Positions 41,055 to 50,544 of a stretch of DNA of 64,000 nt are shown piece after piece (the first letter of the stretch is position 1; each line of letters begins with the position of its first letter). The notes below the pieces were generated by a model. The model did not search any database, was not told the origin of the DNA, and saw nothing but the letters and a program-made list of their open reading frames with translations. Origin of the DNA: Nocardia vulneris (GTDB taxonomy: Bacteria; Actinomycetota; Actinomycetes; Mycobacteriales; Mycobacteriaceae); assembly GCF_001613425.1 (NCBI RefSeq), contig NZ_BDCI01000004.1, forward strand, positions 558,001-622,000. Reading direction: 5' to 3'. Both the position numbers and the translations under genes were made by a program.

Positions 41055-42136
41055 CGCACACCCGCCGATCCGAATACCAGGGCCGCCAGGTCGAGCTTCG
41101 CCAGACCGCCGTCGGCCGTGCACTGCCCCGGCGCCAGCGCGTTCACCGCGGCGCAGACCTGATCCGCGTGCTCCTGCGGAATGGCGACCTTCGGTGGGGC
41201 GTAAGCGATTCCGGAGTTGCCCACCGCGCGGAACGCGTCGGTCAGCACCGGCATCATCGACACGACCTGGGCCAGCGAGCCGACCCGGGCCCGCAGGAAC
41301 TTCACCAGCGGCACCGTGAAATCGAGCGCCTTCGTCAGCGGACCGCCGAAGGCCATGGTGAGGTCGTTCAACACCGGAAGCAGCGCCGCCAGACCGTCCA
41401 CCACTTCGGCGCCCGGCTCCAGCAGGGTCGTGCGCGCGATGACGAGCACCGGCGCCAACCGGGTGAACATGGATTCGATATCGCCCCAATGCTCTTCGAC
41501 CTTCTTACCGACCGAGGAGAAGGCGTCGAAAACACCGACCAGGTGCGCGATATCGGCATCGGGCGAGGCCATGGCGCCGCTCAGCTGCTTGATGATCGCG
41601 TTGACCTGCGGCCCGGTTCCCGCGGTGGCCGCGTTCAGTTGCGCCAAGCCGTTGGCCAGCGCGTCCGGCGTCTTGGCATCCGGGCCCGAGATCTCGGCGG
41701 ACAGCTTCGCGACCGCGTTCAGCGTCTCGGTGACGCTCTTGGGCGTCATCGTTTTGGTGATGCACTGCCCGGGATTCCAGCGCGCAGTGTCCTTTCCGCT
41801 GGACACCACGGCCAGCTGCCGCGCGGCGACGATGCTGTCGGCCAGCGTGGTGGCGCCCGCGTCGGCGTAGACCGGCTTGTCGGCCTCGACCGCGAACTCC
41901 ACCCGCATCGCTTTGCCCTGCGGGACAATCGATGTCACCGTGCCGACCGGGATGCCGCGCATGGTCACCTGGTTACCGGTGTACAGGCCGACGGTGTCCG
42001 GCATGATCGCGCAGTAGCTCTCGGTCTTCTTCAGCGGATCGAAGGCGACGAAATAGGCGACCACGACGAGGAGCACCGCGACGGCCGCACCGGAGACCGA
42101 CATGAACGCGCGGGAGCCGAGGATCTTGTGCAGCAT
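41051..42136 (-). CDS. mceD: Mce family protein, MceD position
   Basis: From the ATG at 42136 this is a 361-residue protein. It starts MLHKILGSRAFMSVSGAAVAVLLVVVAYFVAF (membrane helix), then YCAIMPDTVGLYTGNQVTMRGIPVGTVTSI (MCE domain). Residues about 120-330 are helical. The short frame upstream of the ATG is not needed: the start codon shares a base with the mceC stop (TGATG). The name follows gene order; C and D proteins are hard to tell apart by sequence alone. Confidence 0.85.
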   Translation of the reverse strand: MLHKILGSRAFMSVSGAAVAVLLVVVAYFVAFDPLKKTESYCAIMPDTVGLYTGNQVTMRGIPVGTVTSIVPQGKAMRVEFAVEADKPVYADAGATTLADSIVAARQLAVVSSGKDTARWNPGQCITKTMTPKSVTETLNAVAKLSAEISGPDAKTPDALANGLAQLNAATAGTGPQVNAIIKQLSGAMASPDADIAHLVGVFDAFSSVGKKVEEHWGDIESMFTRLAPVLVIARTTLLEPGAEVVDGLAALLPVLNDLTMAFGGPLTKALDFTVPLVKFLRARVGSLAQVVSMMPVLTDAFRAVGNSGIAYAPPKVAIPQEHADQVCAAVNALAPGQCTADGGLAKLDLAALVFGSAGVR

Positions 42137-43170
42137 CAGCAGTCCTTCCCCGGCACCGGCACGCACACCCGCGCGAGCGCGTCCGCGGGCGCGGTGATCG
42201 TCTGACCGGACTGATCGACCCGCAGGCCGTCCTCCGGGATGGCCAGCGCGGACACCTTCTGCTGCATGTCCTGCACGGAGCCGACGACCGGATCCAGCCG
42301 GTTCAACAGCTCCTCCATCCGCGGCAGCACGTCGAAGAGCTCCTGCAACTTCGGCTTCGCCGCCGCGTAGGCAGGCGCGATCGCCGCGGCCTTGCCCAGC
42401 ACCTGGTTCAACAGGCGGATGGCTTCGCTCAGCTCGGCGCGCTTGGACAGCACCAGGTCCTCCAGGAGGTTGGTGGCCTGCACCAGCCGGCCCAGTGAGC
42501 TCTTGGCGCCGTCGTACATGGTCGTGTACTCGTCGGCGTTCGCGATCGCCTTGGAGATCATCACGTGCTGGCGGTTCAGGTCGTCGACGAAGCTGTTGAG
42601 GCTGTCCAGCGTGGTACGCAGGGTGTCGGGCGCCTGCGCGACCGAGGTGCCCAGCGCGGCCAGGTTGCGCCGCAGGGTATCGCCGTCGATCTTGCGCAGC
42701 GGCTCGGCCGCGTCCTGGAAGGTCTGCACCAGGCTGTACGGCAGCCGGACCCGGTCGGTCGGAATATGCTTGCTGCCCAGCGGTTTCGAGCCGGACGGGA
42801 ACAGCGCCACGTAGTTGCCGCCGACGATGGTCAGCATCCGCACGTCCAGCGTGGACTGGTCGCCGACGAACACCTCGGAGTCGACGGTGAACCGCATGGT
42901 CACCCGATCCGGCTGCAGCTCCAATGATTTCACCGTGCCGACGCTGATCCCGGCGACCCGGATGTCGTCACCGACCTGCACCGACTGCGCCTCGGCGAGA
43001 TCAGCCGTGTAGGTCTTCTTGCCGAACGGGACGACGTACAGCACGCCCACCGTGACGGCGAGGATCGCGACCAGCACCACCCCGATCAGCCCGAGCCGGA
43101 TCTCGCGCCGTGTCGTCTCCGCCTCGCCGACCACCCGGCGGGCCGGGAAAAGCCTGCTCACCCAGCGCAT
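42136..43170 (-). CDS. mceC: Mce family protein, MceC position
   Basis: From the ATG at 43170 this is a 344-residue protein. A cytosolic basic segment precedes the helix LGLIGVVLVAILAVTVGVLYVV. The MCE domain holds TADLAEAQSVQVGDDIRVAGISVGTVKSL and LDVRMLTIVGGNYVALFP. A helical tail ends with DALARVCVPVPGKDC, with two cysteines near the end that may form a disulfide. It overlaps mceB by 13 nt and mceD by 1 nt. Confidence 0.87.
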   Translation of the reverse strand: MRWVSRLFPARRVVGEAETTRREIRLGLIGVVLVAILAVTVGVLYVVPFGKKTYTADLAEAQSVQVGDDIRVAGISVGTVKSLELQPDRVTMRFTVDSEVFVGDQSTLDVRMLTIVGGNYVALFPSGSKPLGSKHIPTDRVRLPYSLVQTFQDAAEPLRKIDGDTLRRNLAALGTSVAQAPDTLRTTLDSLNSFVDDLNRQHVMISKAIANADEYTTMYDGAKSSLGRLVQATNLLEDLVLSKRAELSEAIRLLNQVLGKAAAIAPAYAAAKPKLQELFDVLPRMEELLNRLDPVVGSVQDMQQKVSALAIPEDGLRVDQSGQTITAPADALARVCVPVPGKDC

Positions 43171-44159
43171 ACCGCCACCTGCTGTCCTGCGATCAAGACG
43201 CCGAGCACCTGCGGCACGTCGGCCTGTCCTTTGGAGCACTGCGGTTTCCAGCCCGCCGCACCGGATTTCGGGATTGCCGCATCGAAACCGGCGAGCAGGC
43301 CGGGGAGTTTGTCGAACACCTCGAGGGCCTGCTGCGGATCCGGAAAGATCTGCTGGATCAACGCGTTCACATCGTCGGGGCTCTGCAGACCGAGCGCGTT
43401 GAACAGGTTGTTCAGCGGACCCAGCACCGAGGGCGCGGACGCCGCGAAGTCGGCCAGTCCGTTCATGTTGGTTTGCAGACCGGAGATGATGTCGGCGAGG
43501 CGGGCCAGGATCGGCACCATGTAGTGCATCTTTCCGCCCGCGACATCGTGCAGGTCGGACAGATTCTGCAGCACCACGTCGATCACCTGCTGGCGATCCT
43601 TGACATGCGCCGCGAGCTTGTCGATCGCCTCGAGCGCGGGCCCGATCCCGTTGCCGTCCCCCTCGATCAGCGCGACCATGCTCGCGCTGAACTGGTTGAT
43701 CTCCTCCGGCGAGATGGTCGCCAGTACCGGTTTCAGGCCGTTGAACATGCTGGTCACGTCGAACGAGGGCACCGTGTGATCGATGCCGACGGTGGCACCG
43801 CTGGCCAGGCGCTTGCCCGGTTGCGGTTGCTGCTGCAGATCGAGATAGCGCTGGCCGGTGAGATTCTGGTAGCGGATGGCCAGCTTCGAGTTGTCGTAAA
43901 GCGGCGCATCGGTTTTCAGCGACAACTGGACCCGGGCCTGCGTGCCGGTGAGCGCGATGCCCTCGACCTTGCCCACCTGCACGCCGTACATGCGCACGTC
44001 GTCGCCGACCTTGAGGCCGTTGGCGTCGGTGAACAGCGCGGCGTGCGGTTCGGTGGGGCCCGAGACCGGGCGCTTGATCGCCGTGCAGACGACGATGAGC
44101 ACCGCGATCATCACCACGGCGAATACGCCGAGCCGCCACGCGGCGGCACCCACCTTCAT
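43158..44159 (-). CDS. mceB: Mce family protein, MceB position
   Basis: This 333-residue protein starts MKVGAAAWRLGVFAVVMIAVLIVVCTAI (membrane helix). The MCE domain (about residues 38-115) includes FTDANGLKVGDDVRMYGVQVGKVEGIAL and NLTGQRYLDL. The rest is helical to a C-terminal pair of cysteines (KPQC and VAVC). Its ATG overlaps the mceA stop (ATGA). It is one of six MCE subunits of the importer. Confidence 0.88.
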   Translation of the reverse strand: MKVGAAAWRLGVFAVVMIAVLIVVCTAIKRPVSGPTEPHAALFTDANGLKVGDDVRMYGVQVGKVEGIALTGTQARVQLSLKTDAPLYDNSKLAIRYQNLTGQRYLDLQQQPQPGKRLASGATVGIDHTVPSFDVTSMFNGLKPVLATISPEEINQFSASMVALIEGDGNGIGPALEAIDKLAAHVKDRQQVIDVVLQNLSDLHDVAGGKMHYMVPILARLADIISGLQTNMNGLADFAASAPSVLGPLNNLFNALGLQSPDDVNALIQQIFPDPQQALEVFDKLPGLLAGFDAAIPKSGAAGWKPQCSKGQADVPQVLGVLIAGQQVAVCAG

Positions 44160-45181
44160 CGGGCACCTCCCAGCAGCGGCGCCAGCACCGGCATACCGCT
44201 CACATCGATCTCGGCGTTCAGGACCGGCCCGTTCGGGGTGTCGGGCATCGCCGCACGCAGCCGCCGCAGCAGTTCGGTGAGTTCGGCACCGGACCGCGTC
44301 GGCTGCGGGACCATCTGCGTGAGCAGCGCCAGCACCGGACCGAGCATGTCGGTGACGCCGGAAAGGCCGTCGCCCGCCGCCGCGCCGAGCCCCGCGATAT
44401 CCGGCAGCAGCCGGTCGGTGTGCATCCGCACGCCCGCGTCGAAGGCTTCCCGATTGCTTTGCAGCCGTGGGTTGTTGCGCAGCACGTACACCATCAGTTC
44501 GTTGGCGCCCGCGAAATCGCCCGCGCCGTAGAACGCCGGACCGAGCGCGCCGGCCAGCTGCGAGGGCGGCATCCGCTGGGTATCGGTGACGATCTGGGCC
44601 ACCTGGATGATCGCCTGCGCGAGCGGGGTGAACGCCTTCATGTCCCGCGAGACCTGGTCGATCACCGTGGCCACCTGCGGGGTGAGCACCGAGTCGCCGG
44701 TCTGCGACAGGCTGCGCAGCATGCTGCCCATGGTCGCGTCGAACACCGCGTCGGTCCGTGCACCGGTCAGATCGATCACGCTGTCGTCGCGCAGGGCCGA
44801 GCCGCCCGACCCGCGCCGCAGTCCGATCTCGCTGATGCCGAACAGGTTCGCCGGCGCATAGTCGACCAGCATGCTGTCGTCCAGGCCGTGCAGCTGAGAG
44901 CTGTTCAACCGCAGCGTGATCCGCTGCGTGCCGCGCTCGTCCGGCGCGATCGCCTCGACCGTGCCGACCTGCACGCCGTCCAGCCGCACCGGGGTGCCCG
45001 CGAGCACCCCGTCACCGATCTGCTCGGTATGCAACGTGATCTGTAAGCCGTTGTCGGAGCGCAGCTCTCGATACAGCACGACGGCCGCGAGCACGGCGAC
45101 GAGCACCACGAAGGCGACCACGCCGAGGAACCGGGTCCTGCGCTGGTCGACCGCCACTCCGGGCATTCCGTACTTAGGCAT
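44156..45181 (-). CDS. mceA: Mce family protein, MceA position
   Basis: This 341-residue protein is the first mce gene after the two YrbE permeases. After a short cytosolic start it has the helix FLGVVAFVVLVAVLAAVVLY. The MCE domain is LQITLHTEQIGDGVLAGTPVRLDGVQVGTVEAI, then ANLFGISEIGL and a long helical domain. MceA proteins of pathogens such as M. tuberculosis include Mce1A, linked with cell entry. That role is not implied here, since many soil actinomycetes carry several mce operons. Confidence 0.88.
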   Translation of the reverse strand: MPKYGMPGVAVDQRRTRFLGVVAFVVLVAVLAAVVLYRELRSDNGLQITLHTEQIGDGVLAGTPVRLDGVQVGTVEAIAPDERGTQRITLRLNSSQLHGLDDSMLVDYAPANLFGISEIGLRRGSGGSALRDDSVIDLTGARTDAVFDATMGSMLRSLSQTGDSVLTPQVATVIDQVSRDMKAFTPLAQAIIQVAQIVTDTQRMPPSQLAGALGPAFYGAGDFAGANELMVYVLRNNPRLQSNREAFDAGVRMHTDRLLPDIAGLGAAAGDGLSGVTDMLGPVLALLTQMVPQPTRSGAELTELLRRLRAAMPDTPNGPVLNAEIDVSGMPVLAPLLGGAR

Positions 45182-45187
45182 CGGCCG

Positions 45188-46054
45188 CTACCCCGTGAAA
45201 CTGATCGTCGCGTTGAAGCCCCACAGCATGATGGTGAGGACCATGTCGATGGCCACGATCGCCACCGACGAGGCGCGCACCGCACGCCCGGACGCGATGC
45301 CGACACCCTCGGGCCCGCCGGTGGCGAAGAAGCCGTAGTAGCTGTGGATGAGGATCACGACGGTGGCGAAGATGGCCACCTTGATCACCGCGGCGACCAC
45401 GTCGAACCCGGAGACGAACTGGAAGAAGTAGTGGTCGTACACGCCCGCGGATTGGCCGTGCACCAGCGTGATCAACCCGCGGCAGGACAGGTAGGCCAGG
45501 ATCAACCCGATCAGGAAGGTCGGCACGATCGAGATCGCGCCCGCGATCACCCGGGTGGTCACCACGAAGGGCACCGAACGCAGACCCATCGCCTCCAGCG
45601 CGTCGATCTCCTCGGAGATGCGCATGGAGCCGATCTCGGCGGTGATCCGGCAGCCGGCCTGGGCGGCGAAGCCGATGGCCGCGGCGATCGGCGCGAGCTC
45701 GCGGGTGGTCGCGTAGGCGGAGACGATGCCGGTGACCGGGCCCATGCCCAGCATGTTCAGCATGGTGAACGATTCGACCGCGACGGATGCACCCATCACC
45801 AGGCCGAGCACGATCATCATCGGGACCGTGCCACCGCCGACGATGACCGAGCCGCGGCCCCAGGTCATATCGGAGATGATGCGCAGCGTCTCGTCGCGAT
45901 AGTGCCGCAGCGTCGCGGGGATCGAGGAGAGCACCTGCCAGACGAAGGCCAGCACGAAGCCGAGCGCCTCGAACCGGCGCAGGAGCAGACCGCGGCGGCG
46001 ATAGAACCGGGAGAGTTTGCCCAGCCCCTTGGGTACATAGGTCGATGCGGACAT
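45188..46054 (-). CDS. yrbEB: YrbE/MlaE-family lipid permease, second (B)
   Basis: This 288-residue MlaE-fold permease has a short cytosolic N-terminus and about five to six membrane helices. ELAPIAAAIGFAAQAGCRITAEIGSMRISEEIDALEAMGL is the conserved MlaE loop that contacts the ATPase. It lies 3 nt after yrbEA and 6 nt before mceA. It pairs with YrbEA as the membrane part of the Mce importer. The MceG/MkL ATPase is not in this window. Confidence 0.92.
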   Translation of the reverse strand: MSASTYVPKGLGKLSRFYRRRGLLLRRFEALGFVLAFVWQVLSSIPATLRHYRDETLRIISDMTWGRGSVIVGGGTVPMMIVLGLVMGASVAVESFTMLNMLGMGPVTGIVSAYATTRELAPIAAAIGFAAQAGCRITAEIGSMRISEEIDALEAMGLRSVPFVVTTRVIAGAISIVPTFLIGLILAYLSCRGLITLVHGQSAGVYDHYFFQFVSGFDVVAAVIKVAIFATVVILIHSYYGFFATGGPEGVGIASGRAVRASSVAIVAIDMVLTIMLWGFNATISFTG

Positions 46055-46057
46055 GGC

Positions 46058-46903
46058 TCAGACCAGCCTGGTGGGCAGGAACATCTCGACGACCTGGGTG
46101 ACGCCCAGGTTGACGATCGCGATCGAGACGACCGACAGCACGACCGCGGCGTTCACCGCGTCGGCGACGCCGCGCGGTCCGCCCTTGGCCTCCAGCCCGC
46201 GCTGGCAGGCGATGACCACCACCAGGAAGCCGAACAGCGCCGCCTTGAGCAGCGACACCCACACGTCGGCGACGGTGGTGAACGAGCCGAAGGTCGCCCA
46301 GTAGCTGCCCGGGGTGACGTTCTGGCCGCCGACCGCGACGGCGTAACCCGCGACGATGCCGACGAAGATGATGAGGATGTTCAGCAGCGGCGCGACGAAG
46401 ATCATCGCGACCAGCCGCGGAATCACCAGGCGCGGCACCGGGCTGATGCCCATGGTGTTGAGCGCGTCGATCTCCTCGCGGATCGTGCGCGCGCCCAGGT
46501 CCGCGGCGATCGCGGCGGCGCCCGCGCCGCCCAGCAGGAAGCCGGTGGCCAGCGGCGCACCCTGTTTGATCACGCCGAGCCCGCCGGTCGCGCCGAGCAG
46601 CGAATCCGCGCCGAGGGTGTGGATGAGGTTGCCGACCTGGATCGAGACGATGACGCCGAACGGGATCGCGATCAGGATCGCGGGAATCGCGGTGACGGTC
46701 ACCAGGCGCCACGCCTGCGTGATCGCCTCCCGCCATTGGAACTGACCGCGCACGATGCCGGTGACCGCGCCGGTCGCCGATTCGCGTGCGATATCCACCG
46801 CGCGACCGAAGGTACGCAGTGACGAGACGACCGTGTCGGAGAAGTTCTTGCGGACGACGCGGACGGCAGAGGCGCTCGAGCGAGCCCGGGTCACCGGTGC
46901 CAC
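46058..46903 (-). CDS. yrbEA: YrbE/MlaE-family lipid permease, first (A)
   Basis: This 281-residue MlaE-fold permease is the first gene of the mce operon. FQWREAITQAWRLVTVTAIPAILIAIPFGVIVSIQ and GAPLATGFLLGGAGAAAIAADLGARTIREEIDALNTMGISPVPRLV are characteristic. The GTG at 46903 lacks an obvious ribosome site; an internal GTG at 46894 is possible. It and YrbEB form the channel fed by the MCE proteins. Lipid or steroid import is a family expectation; the substrate here is unknown. Confidence 0.9.
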   Translation of the reverse strand: MAPVTRARSSASAVRVVRKNFSDTVVSSLRTFGRAVDIARESATGAVTGIVRGQFQWREAITQAWRLVTVTAIPAILIAIPFGVIVSIQVGNLIHTLGADSLLGATGGLGVIKQGAPLATGFLLGGAGAAAIAADLGARTIREEIDALNTMGISPVPRLVIPRLVAMIFVAPLLNILIIFVGIVAGYAVAVGGQNVTPGSYWATFGSFTTVADVWVSLLKAALFGFLVVVIACQRGLEAKGGPRGVADAVNAAVVLSVVSIAIVNLGVTQVVEMFLPTRLV

Positions 46904-47353
46904 GCGGGGCCCCGGCCGAACAGGTGTGTCTCGAGTTTCAAAATCGCACTCTCCATGATGGGCGTCACTGCCACCATGAAGCTATCGGTGACGATAGGTA
47001 ACAGTAAAGCCGGTCACGGTGTGAGCATCGCCTCTAAAACGCTTGCTGGCAGCTAGCACCAGCCGCAGGTCAAAGGCTCAACCTGGAAGTAAATCCGCAT
47101 TCTGAAACGAGTTATCAGCATAGATCGGCTATCACGGTGATCCACGCCACTTAGCTCAGCTAACACTAAGCAAGATCACGACACGGTCACGAGAACCGGA
47201 AGTGCAGCGAAAAAGACAAGCCGGACGTCTGGTTCTTCGACCGAATGGCCCGAGTCGGACAACAGTCAGCACACCCGAAGCGAAAGACCGAAACCCGGAA
47301 CGGGGTGATCCGAGGCAGCGGCAGCCCGGCCGCGGGTGAGTCGAGTCACATCG
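46904..47353. promoter_or_regulatory. 450-bp upstream region of the mce operon, AT-richer with palindromes
   Basis: No gene is seen here. The stretch is less GC-rich than its neighbours and must hold the mce promoter. Palindromes are ATCACGGTGAT (47131-47141, perfect), TTAGC-TCA-GCTAA (47151-47163, perfect), and GCTGG-N9-CCAGC near 47044-47062. AAACGAGTT at 47105-47113 contains AAC-N2-GTT, part of the KstR-type operator, but one flank does not fit. No regulator gene is adjacent. Confidence 0.5.
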
Positions 47354-48454
47354 CTACGGGCTGGCGGCCAGGAAAACGAAGGCCGAGAACAGGGCCAGAT
47401 GCACCCCGCCCTGCAGCAGCGTGGCCCGGCCGGGCACCACGGTGAGCGTGCCGACGACCACAGTCAAGCCGAGCAGCACCATCTGGGTGGCGCCCAGTCC
47501 GAGCACCAGCGGACCGTCCAGCCAGATCGTCGCCACCGCGATCACCGGAATGGTCAGGCCGATACTGGCCATGGCCGAACCGAGGGCGAGATTAAGGCTG
47601 ATCTGCACCCGATCCCGGCGGGCCGCGTTGAACGCGGCGAGCGTCTCCGGCAGCAACACCAGCAGCGCGATGACCACACCGACCGCCGAGGGCGGCAGGC
47701 CGGCCGAGGCCACGGCCGATTCGATGGACGGGGAGACGACCTTGGCCAGCCCGACCACGCACACCAGCGCGACGAACAGCAGCAAGAGACTGAGCAGCGC
47801 GGCCTTGGCGGTCGGCCGCGTTTCGTGCGCGTCGTCGTCGGTCACCACGCCGTCGCCCTCGACCGGGAGGAAGTCGTCGGGGTGCCGGACCGTCTGCACC
47901 ATGACGAACAACCCGTACAGCGCGAGCGAGGCGACCGCGGCGAAGGCCAGCTGCGCGGCGGAGAACTCCGGCCCCGGCGTGCTGGTGGTGAAGGTCGGCA
48001 GCACGAGGCTGAGCGTGGCCAGCGTCGCCACGGTGGCCAGCGCGGCGCCGGTGCCTTCGGCGTTGAACACCGCGACCCGTCGGCGCAGCGCACCGACCAG
48101 CAGCGCGAGACCGACGATGCCGTTGCAGGTGATCATCACCGCGGCGAACACGGTGTCCCTGGCCAGCGAGGCGGCCTTGTCGCCGCCGGAGATCATGAGC
48201 GTGACGATGAGCGCGACCTCGATGACGGTCACCGCGACCGCGAGCACCAGCGACCCGAACGGTTCACCGACCCGGTGCGCGACCACCTCCGCGTGATACA
48301 CCGCCGCGAGCACCGCGCCGATGAGGGCGGCGGCCACCACGATCACCGCCACACCGGACAGACTTCGCCCCCAGGTCAGTGCCAAGGCGACGGCGGCGAG
48401 CAGTGGAATGACGAAGGTCCAGCGTTCGGTCAACACACGGATCATGAGAACCAT
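47354..48454 (-). CDS. Calcium/sodium:proton antiporter of the ChaA/CaCA type
   Basis: This roughly 366-residue protein has about 11 membrane helices. Repeated motifs with acidic cores are GEPFGSLVLAVAVTVIEVALIVTLMISGG and VVIALLVLLPETLAAFNAARRDRVQISLNLALGSAMASIGLTIP, the two alpha repeats of Ca2+/cation antiporters. It should expel Ca2+ or Na+ in exchange for H+. The start is uncertain between ATG 48454 and ATG 48445; neither has a strong ribosome site. The frame open to 48478 is also possible. Confidence 0.87.
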   Translation of the reverse strand: MVLMIRVLTERWTFVIPLLAAVALALTWGRSLSGVAVIVVAAALIGAVLAAVYHAEVVAHRVGEPFGSLVLAVAVTVIEVALIVTLMISGGDKAASLARDTVFAAVMITCNGIVGLALLVGALRRRVAVFNAEGTGAALATVATLATLSLVLPTFTTSTPGPEFSAAQLAFAAVASLALYGLFVMVQTVRHPDDFLPVEGDGVVTDDDAHETRPTAKAALLSLLLLFVALVCVVGLAKVVSPSIESAVASAGLPPSAVGVVIALLVLLPETLAAFNAARRDRVQISLNLALGSAMASIGLTIPVIAVATIWLDGPLVLGLGATQMVLLGLTVVVGTLTVVPGRATLLQGGVHLALFSAFVFLAASP

Positions 48455-48559
48455 CGTTGCAGCAAACGCTCCGCACACAGGTCAGAGCTGTGTCAGTGGG
48501 CGATTTGCCGGTTTCGCGACACCCTCCCGGCCCGCTGCGAGGCCGAGAGGGTACGGGGG

Positions 48560-48967
48560 TCAGTGGTCCTGCAGGGCGTACCCGCTCGCACCGGTCGGCC
48601 GGACCGCGATGGCCACCCGGTCCTTCGCGTCCGGCGGGACCACCGGGCCGCGGCCGTAGCGTTCGGCCAGGCGGCTGTAGAGGGCGCCTTCGGGATCGTC
48701 GTCGACATGGTCGACCACGCCGCGCACCTCGATGTAGCGGTAGGGATTGTCGGGGTCGAAGATCGAGATCGAGACGCGCGGTTCCTGGGCCAGGTTCTTG
48801 AACTTCTGCCGAAAGTTGGTGTGGGTGAACCAGATGTACTCGCCGTCCCACACGAACCACATCGGGTTCACCTGCGGCGCGCCGTCCGGCCGGGTCGTGC
48901 CCAGACTCGCGTAGATCGGGCGTTCCAGCAGGTCGCGGGCCTGCTCCGGGATCTCGTACGTCGTCAT
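48560..48967 (-). CDS. Pyridoxamine 5'-phosphate oxidase-fold (PPOX/FDOR) flavoprotein
   Basis: This 135-residue protein begins after GGAGGGTGT with MTTYEIPEQARDLLERPIYA. SLGTTRPDGAPQVNPMWFVWDGEYIWFTHT and FKNLAQEPRVSISIFDPDNPYRYIEVRG follow, the split beta-barrel signature of PPOX-class enzymes. In mycolate actinobacteria this branch often uses F420 or heme rather than FMN. The substrate is unknown. Its strand matches the antiporter, 105 bp downstream. Confidence 0.87.
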   Translation of the reverse strand: MTTYEIPEQARDLLERPIYASLGTTRPDGAPQVNPMWFVWDGEYIWFTHTNFRQKFKNLAQEPRVSISIFDPDNPYRYIEVRGVVDHVDDDPEGALYSRLAERYGRGPVVPPDAKDRVAIAVRPTGASGYALQDH

Positions 48968-49209
48968 ACACCCTCCAGTCATGTGCGGTCTGCGCGACCT
49001 GCTCAGGTCACCGGAGGGTATGACATCGGCGGACACCGATTTCTTCCGCGCCGCCCGCGCATTCATTCCAGGTCTACGCATCGCGGGTCGGCAGCGGGTA
49101 CTTTCAGCTCGGCCTGAGGATTCGTGCCCCCATTGACGGGGGCAGATTCCCTGGCGGCGAGCCGATACCCTGGCTCCGCCTTGATCGAGACGACCAGCAG
49201 CGGGAGCTC

Positions 49210-50289
49210 ATGTCATACCCACCCGGCCAGTACCCCGGGCAGCCTTACGACCCGAACGCTCAGCCGAAACCGGCCGAGGGCGGACAACAGGCTCCTGACC
49301 AGCAGCGTTCGGATCCGACGATGGTGAATCCGGCGCATCACTCCGGTCCGGGATATCAGCAGGTACCACCCGCAGATCCCACGCTGCTCAACCCGATGAG
49401 CCGGCCCGATCCCGGCTACCACCCGGTGCCGCCGTCGGATCCGACCCTGCTGAACCCCGTCAGCCAGGCCGATCCCGCCTACCAGCAGGTGCCGCCCGCC
49501 GATCCCACCCTGCTCAACCCGATGGGCCAGCCGCAGTACGGTCAGCCCTACGGGCCGCAGGGACAGCAGTATCCGTCGGTGCCGCAGTACCAGCAGCAAG
49601 CCCCGCAATACCAGCAGCCGCAGTATCAGCAGGCGCCGCAGCAGTTCGCGCCGCAGCAGGGCGGGTTCCCGCCCGGCCCCCCGCCCGGTCAATACCCACC
49701 GCAGTACGGGCCCGGCGGTTCCGGGCCGGGCGGTGGTGGCGGTGGCGGAAAGATTCTCGCCGCAATCGGTTCGGTGCTGTTCACCGTGCTCGTGATCGCC
49801 GGCATCATCGGGCTGAAGGTGTGGAAGAACAACGAGAAGCAAGACCGCTACGAGCGAAGCGCGAGCGCCACCACCAGCCAGTCCGCCGCGGGTTCGATCG
49901 ACTCGTCCGGGACACCGAGCACCCGGCCGAGCGCCAAGGTGCCGCCGCCGACCACCGCACCGCCGACCACCACCCCCAAGGCCACGACCACGTGGATCGC
50001 CGCGACCTACAACGAGGGGTCCAGCGAGGTGCATTGGGCCACAAGCACACTCAGCCAGGAAGCCGCGGCCGCGAAGGCGCAGCTCGCCTGCGGCCCGTCC
50101 TGCCAGGAGCCGGTGTGGTCGAAGGACGGCTGCGTCGCGTTCGCGTTCGGCCAGAACAACGGCTGGGGTTCGGACTGGGGCGTCACCATCGACGAGGCCC
50201 AGGACAAAGCCGTCGCCCGGGCGCAGAGCACCTGGAACATCCAGGGCCCGTTCAAGTTCTGGTCGAAGTGCACCAAGGACCCGGGCTGA
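49210..50289 (+). CDS. Proline/glutamine-rich membrane protein with C-terminal DUF4189 domain
   Basis: This 359-residue protein has three parts. Residues 1-180 are disordered, rich in P, Q and G. They contain four DPT-x-x-NP motifs at exactly 21-residue spacing (35, 56, 77, 98). One membrane helix follows (about 181-203), then a S/T/P-rich linker. The C-terminal domain (about 260-359) has SEVHWATSTLSQEAAAAKAQLACGPSCQEPVWSKDGCVAFAFG, the DUF4189 pattern with three cysteines. The DUF4189 part should be outside the membrane and the repeats inside. The role is unknown. Confidence 0.8.
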   Translation: MSYPPGQYPGQPYDPNAQPKPAEGGQQAPDQQRSDPTMVNPAHHSGPGYQQVPPADPTLLNPMSRPDPGYHPVPPSDPTLLNPVSQADPAYQQVPPADPTLLNPMGQPQYGQPYGPQGQQYPSVPQYQQQAPQYQQPQYQQAPQQFAPQQGGFPPGPPPGQYPPQYGPGGSGPGGGGGGGKILAAIGSVLFTVLVIAGIIGLKVWKNNEKQDRYERSASATTSQSAAGSIDSSGTPSTRPSAKVPPPTTAPPTTTPKATTTWIAATYNEGSSEVHWATSTLSQEAAAAKAQLACGPSCQEPVWSKDGCVAFAFGQNNGWGSDWGVTIDEAQDKAVARAQSTWNIQGPFKFWSKCTKDPG

Positions 50290-50544
50290 GCTGGTCCAGG
50301 TCGGGTCGCAGGCGGCGACGGTAGCACCGGCGGGTGTGCGAACGCAGTACGGCGATTGGGCATCGTGTCCGATCCGGCGACCGCGGGTAGTGCACTGTGC
50401 GCAAAGCGGTTTGGGCACAGTGCCGGAAAGGATCACCCGCGGATCCGGCAATCCCACGAATTGCCGAAAATGCGGCATTCCGACTGTGATACGCGCCATA
50501 GAGTCCTGGTCCCCGGCATTACTCTCAGTACACCAGGACATCTC

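Noticed and set aside
47103..47116. KstR-type operator (T-N2-AAC-N2-GTT-N2-A) upstream of the mce operon
   Set aside because: AAC-GA-GTT and the first T fit but the last A does not. One imperfect match is not enough to call steroid control.
47336..49117. 593-codon plus-strand frame opposite the antiporter and PPOX genes
   Set aside because: Composition (H, R, D, Q) is that of an antisense shadow and no domain is present.
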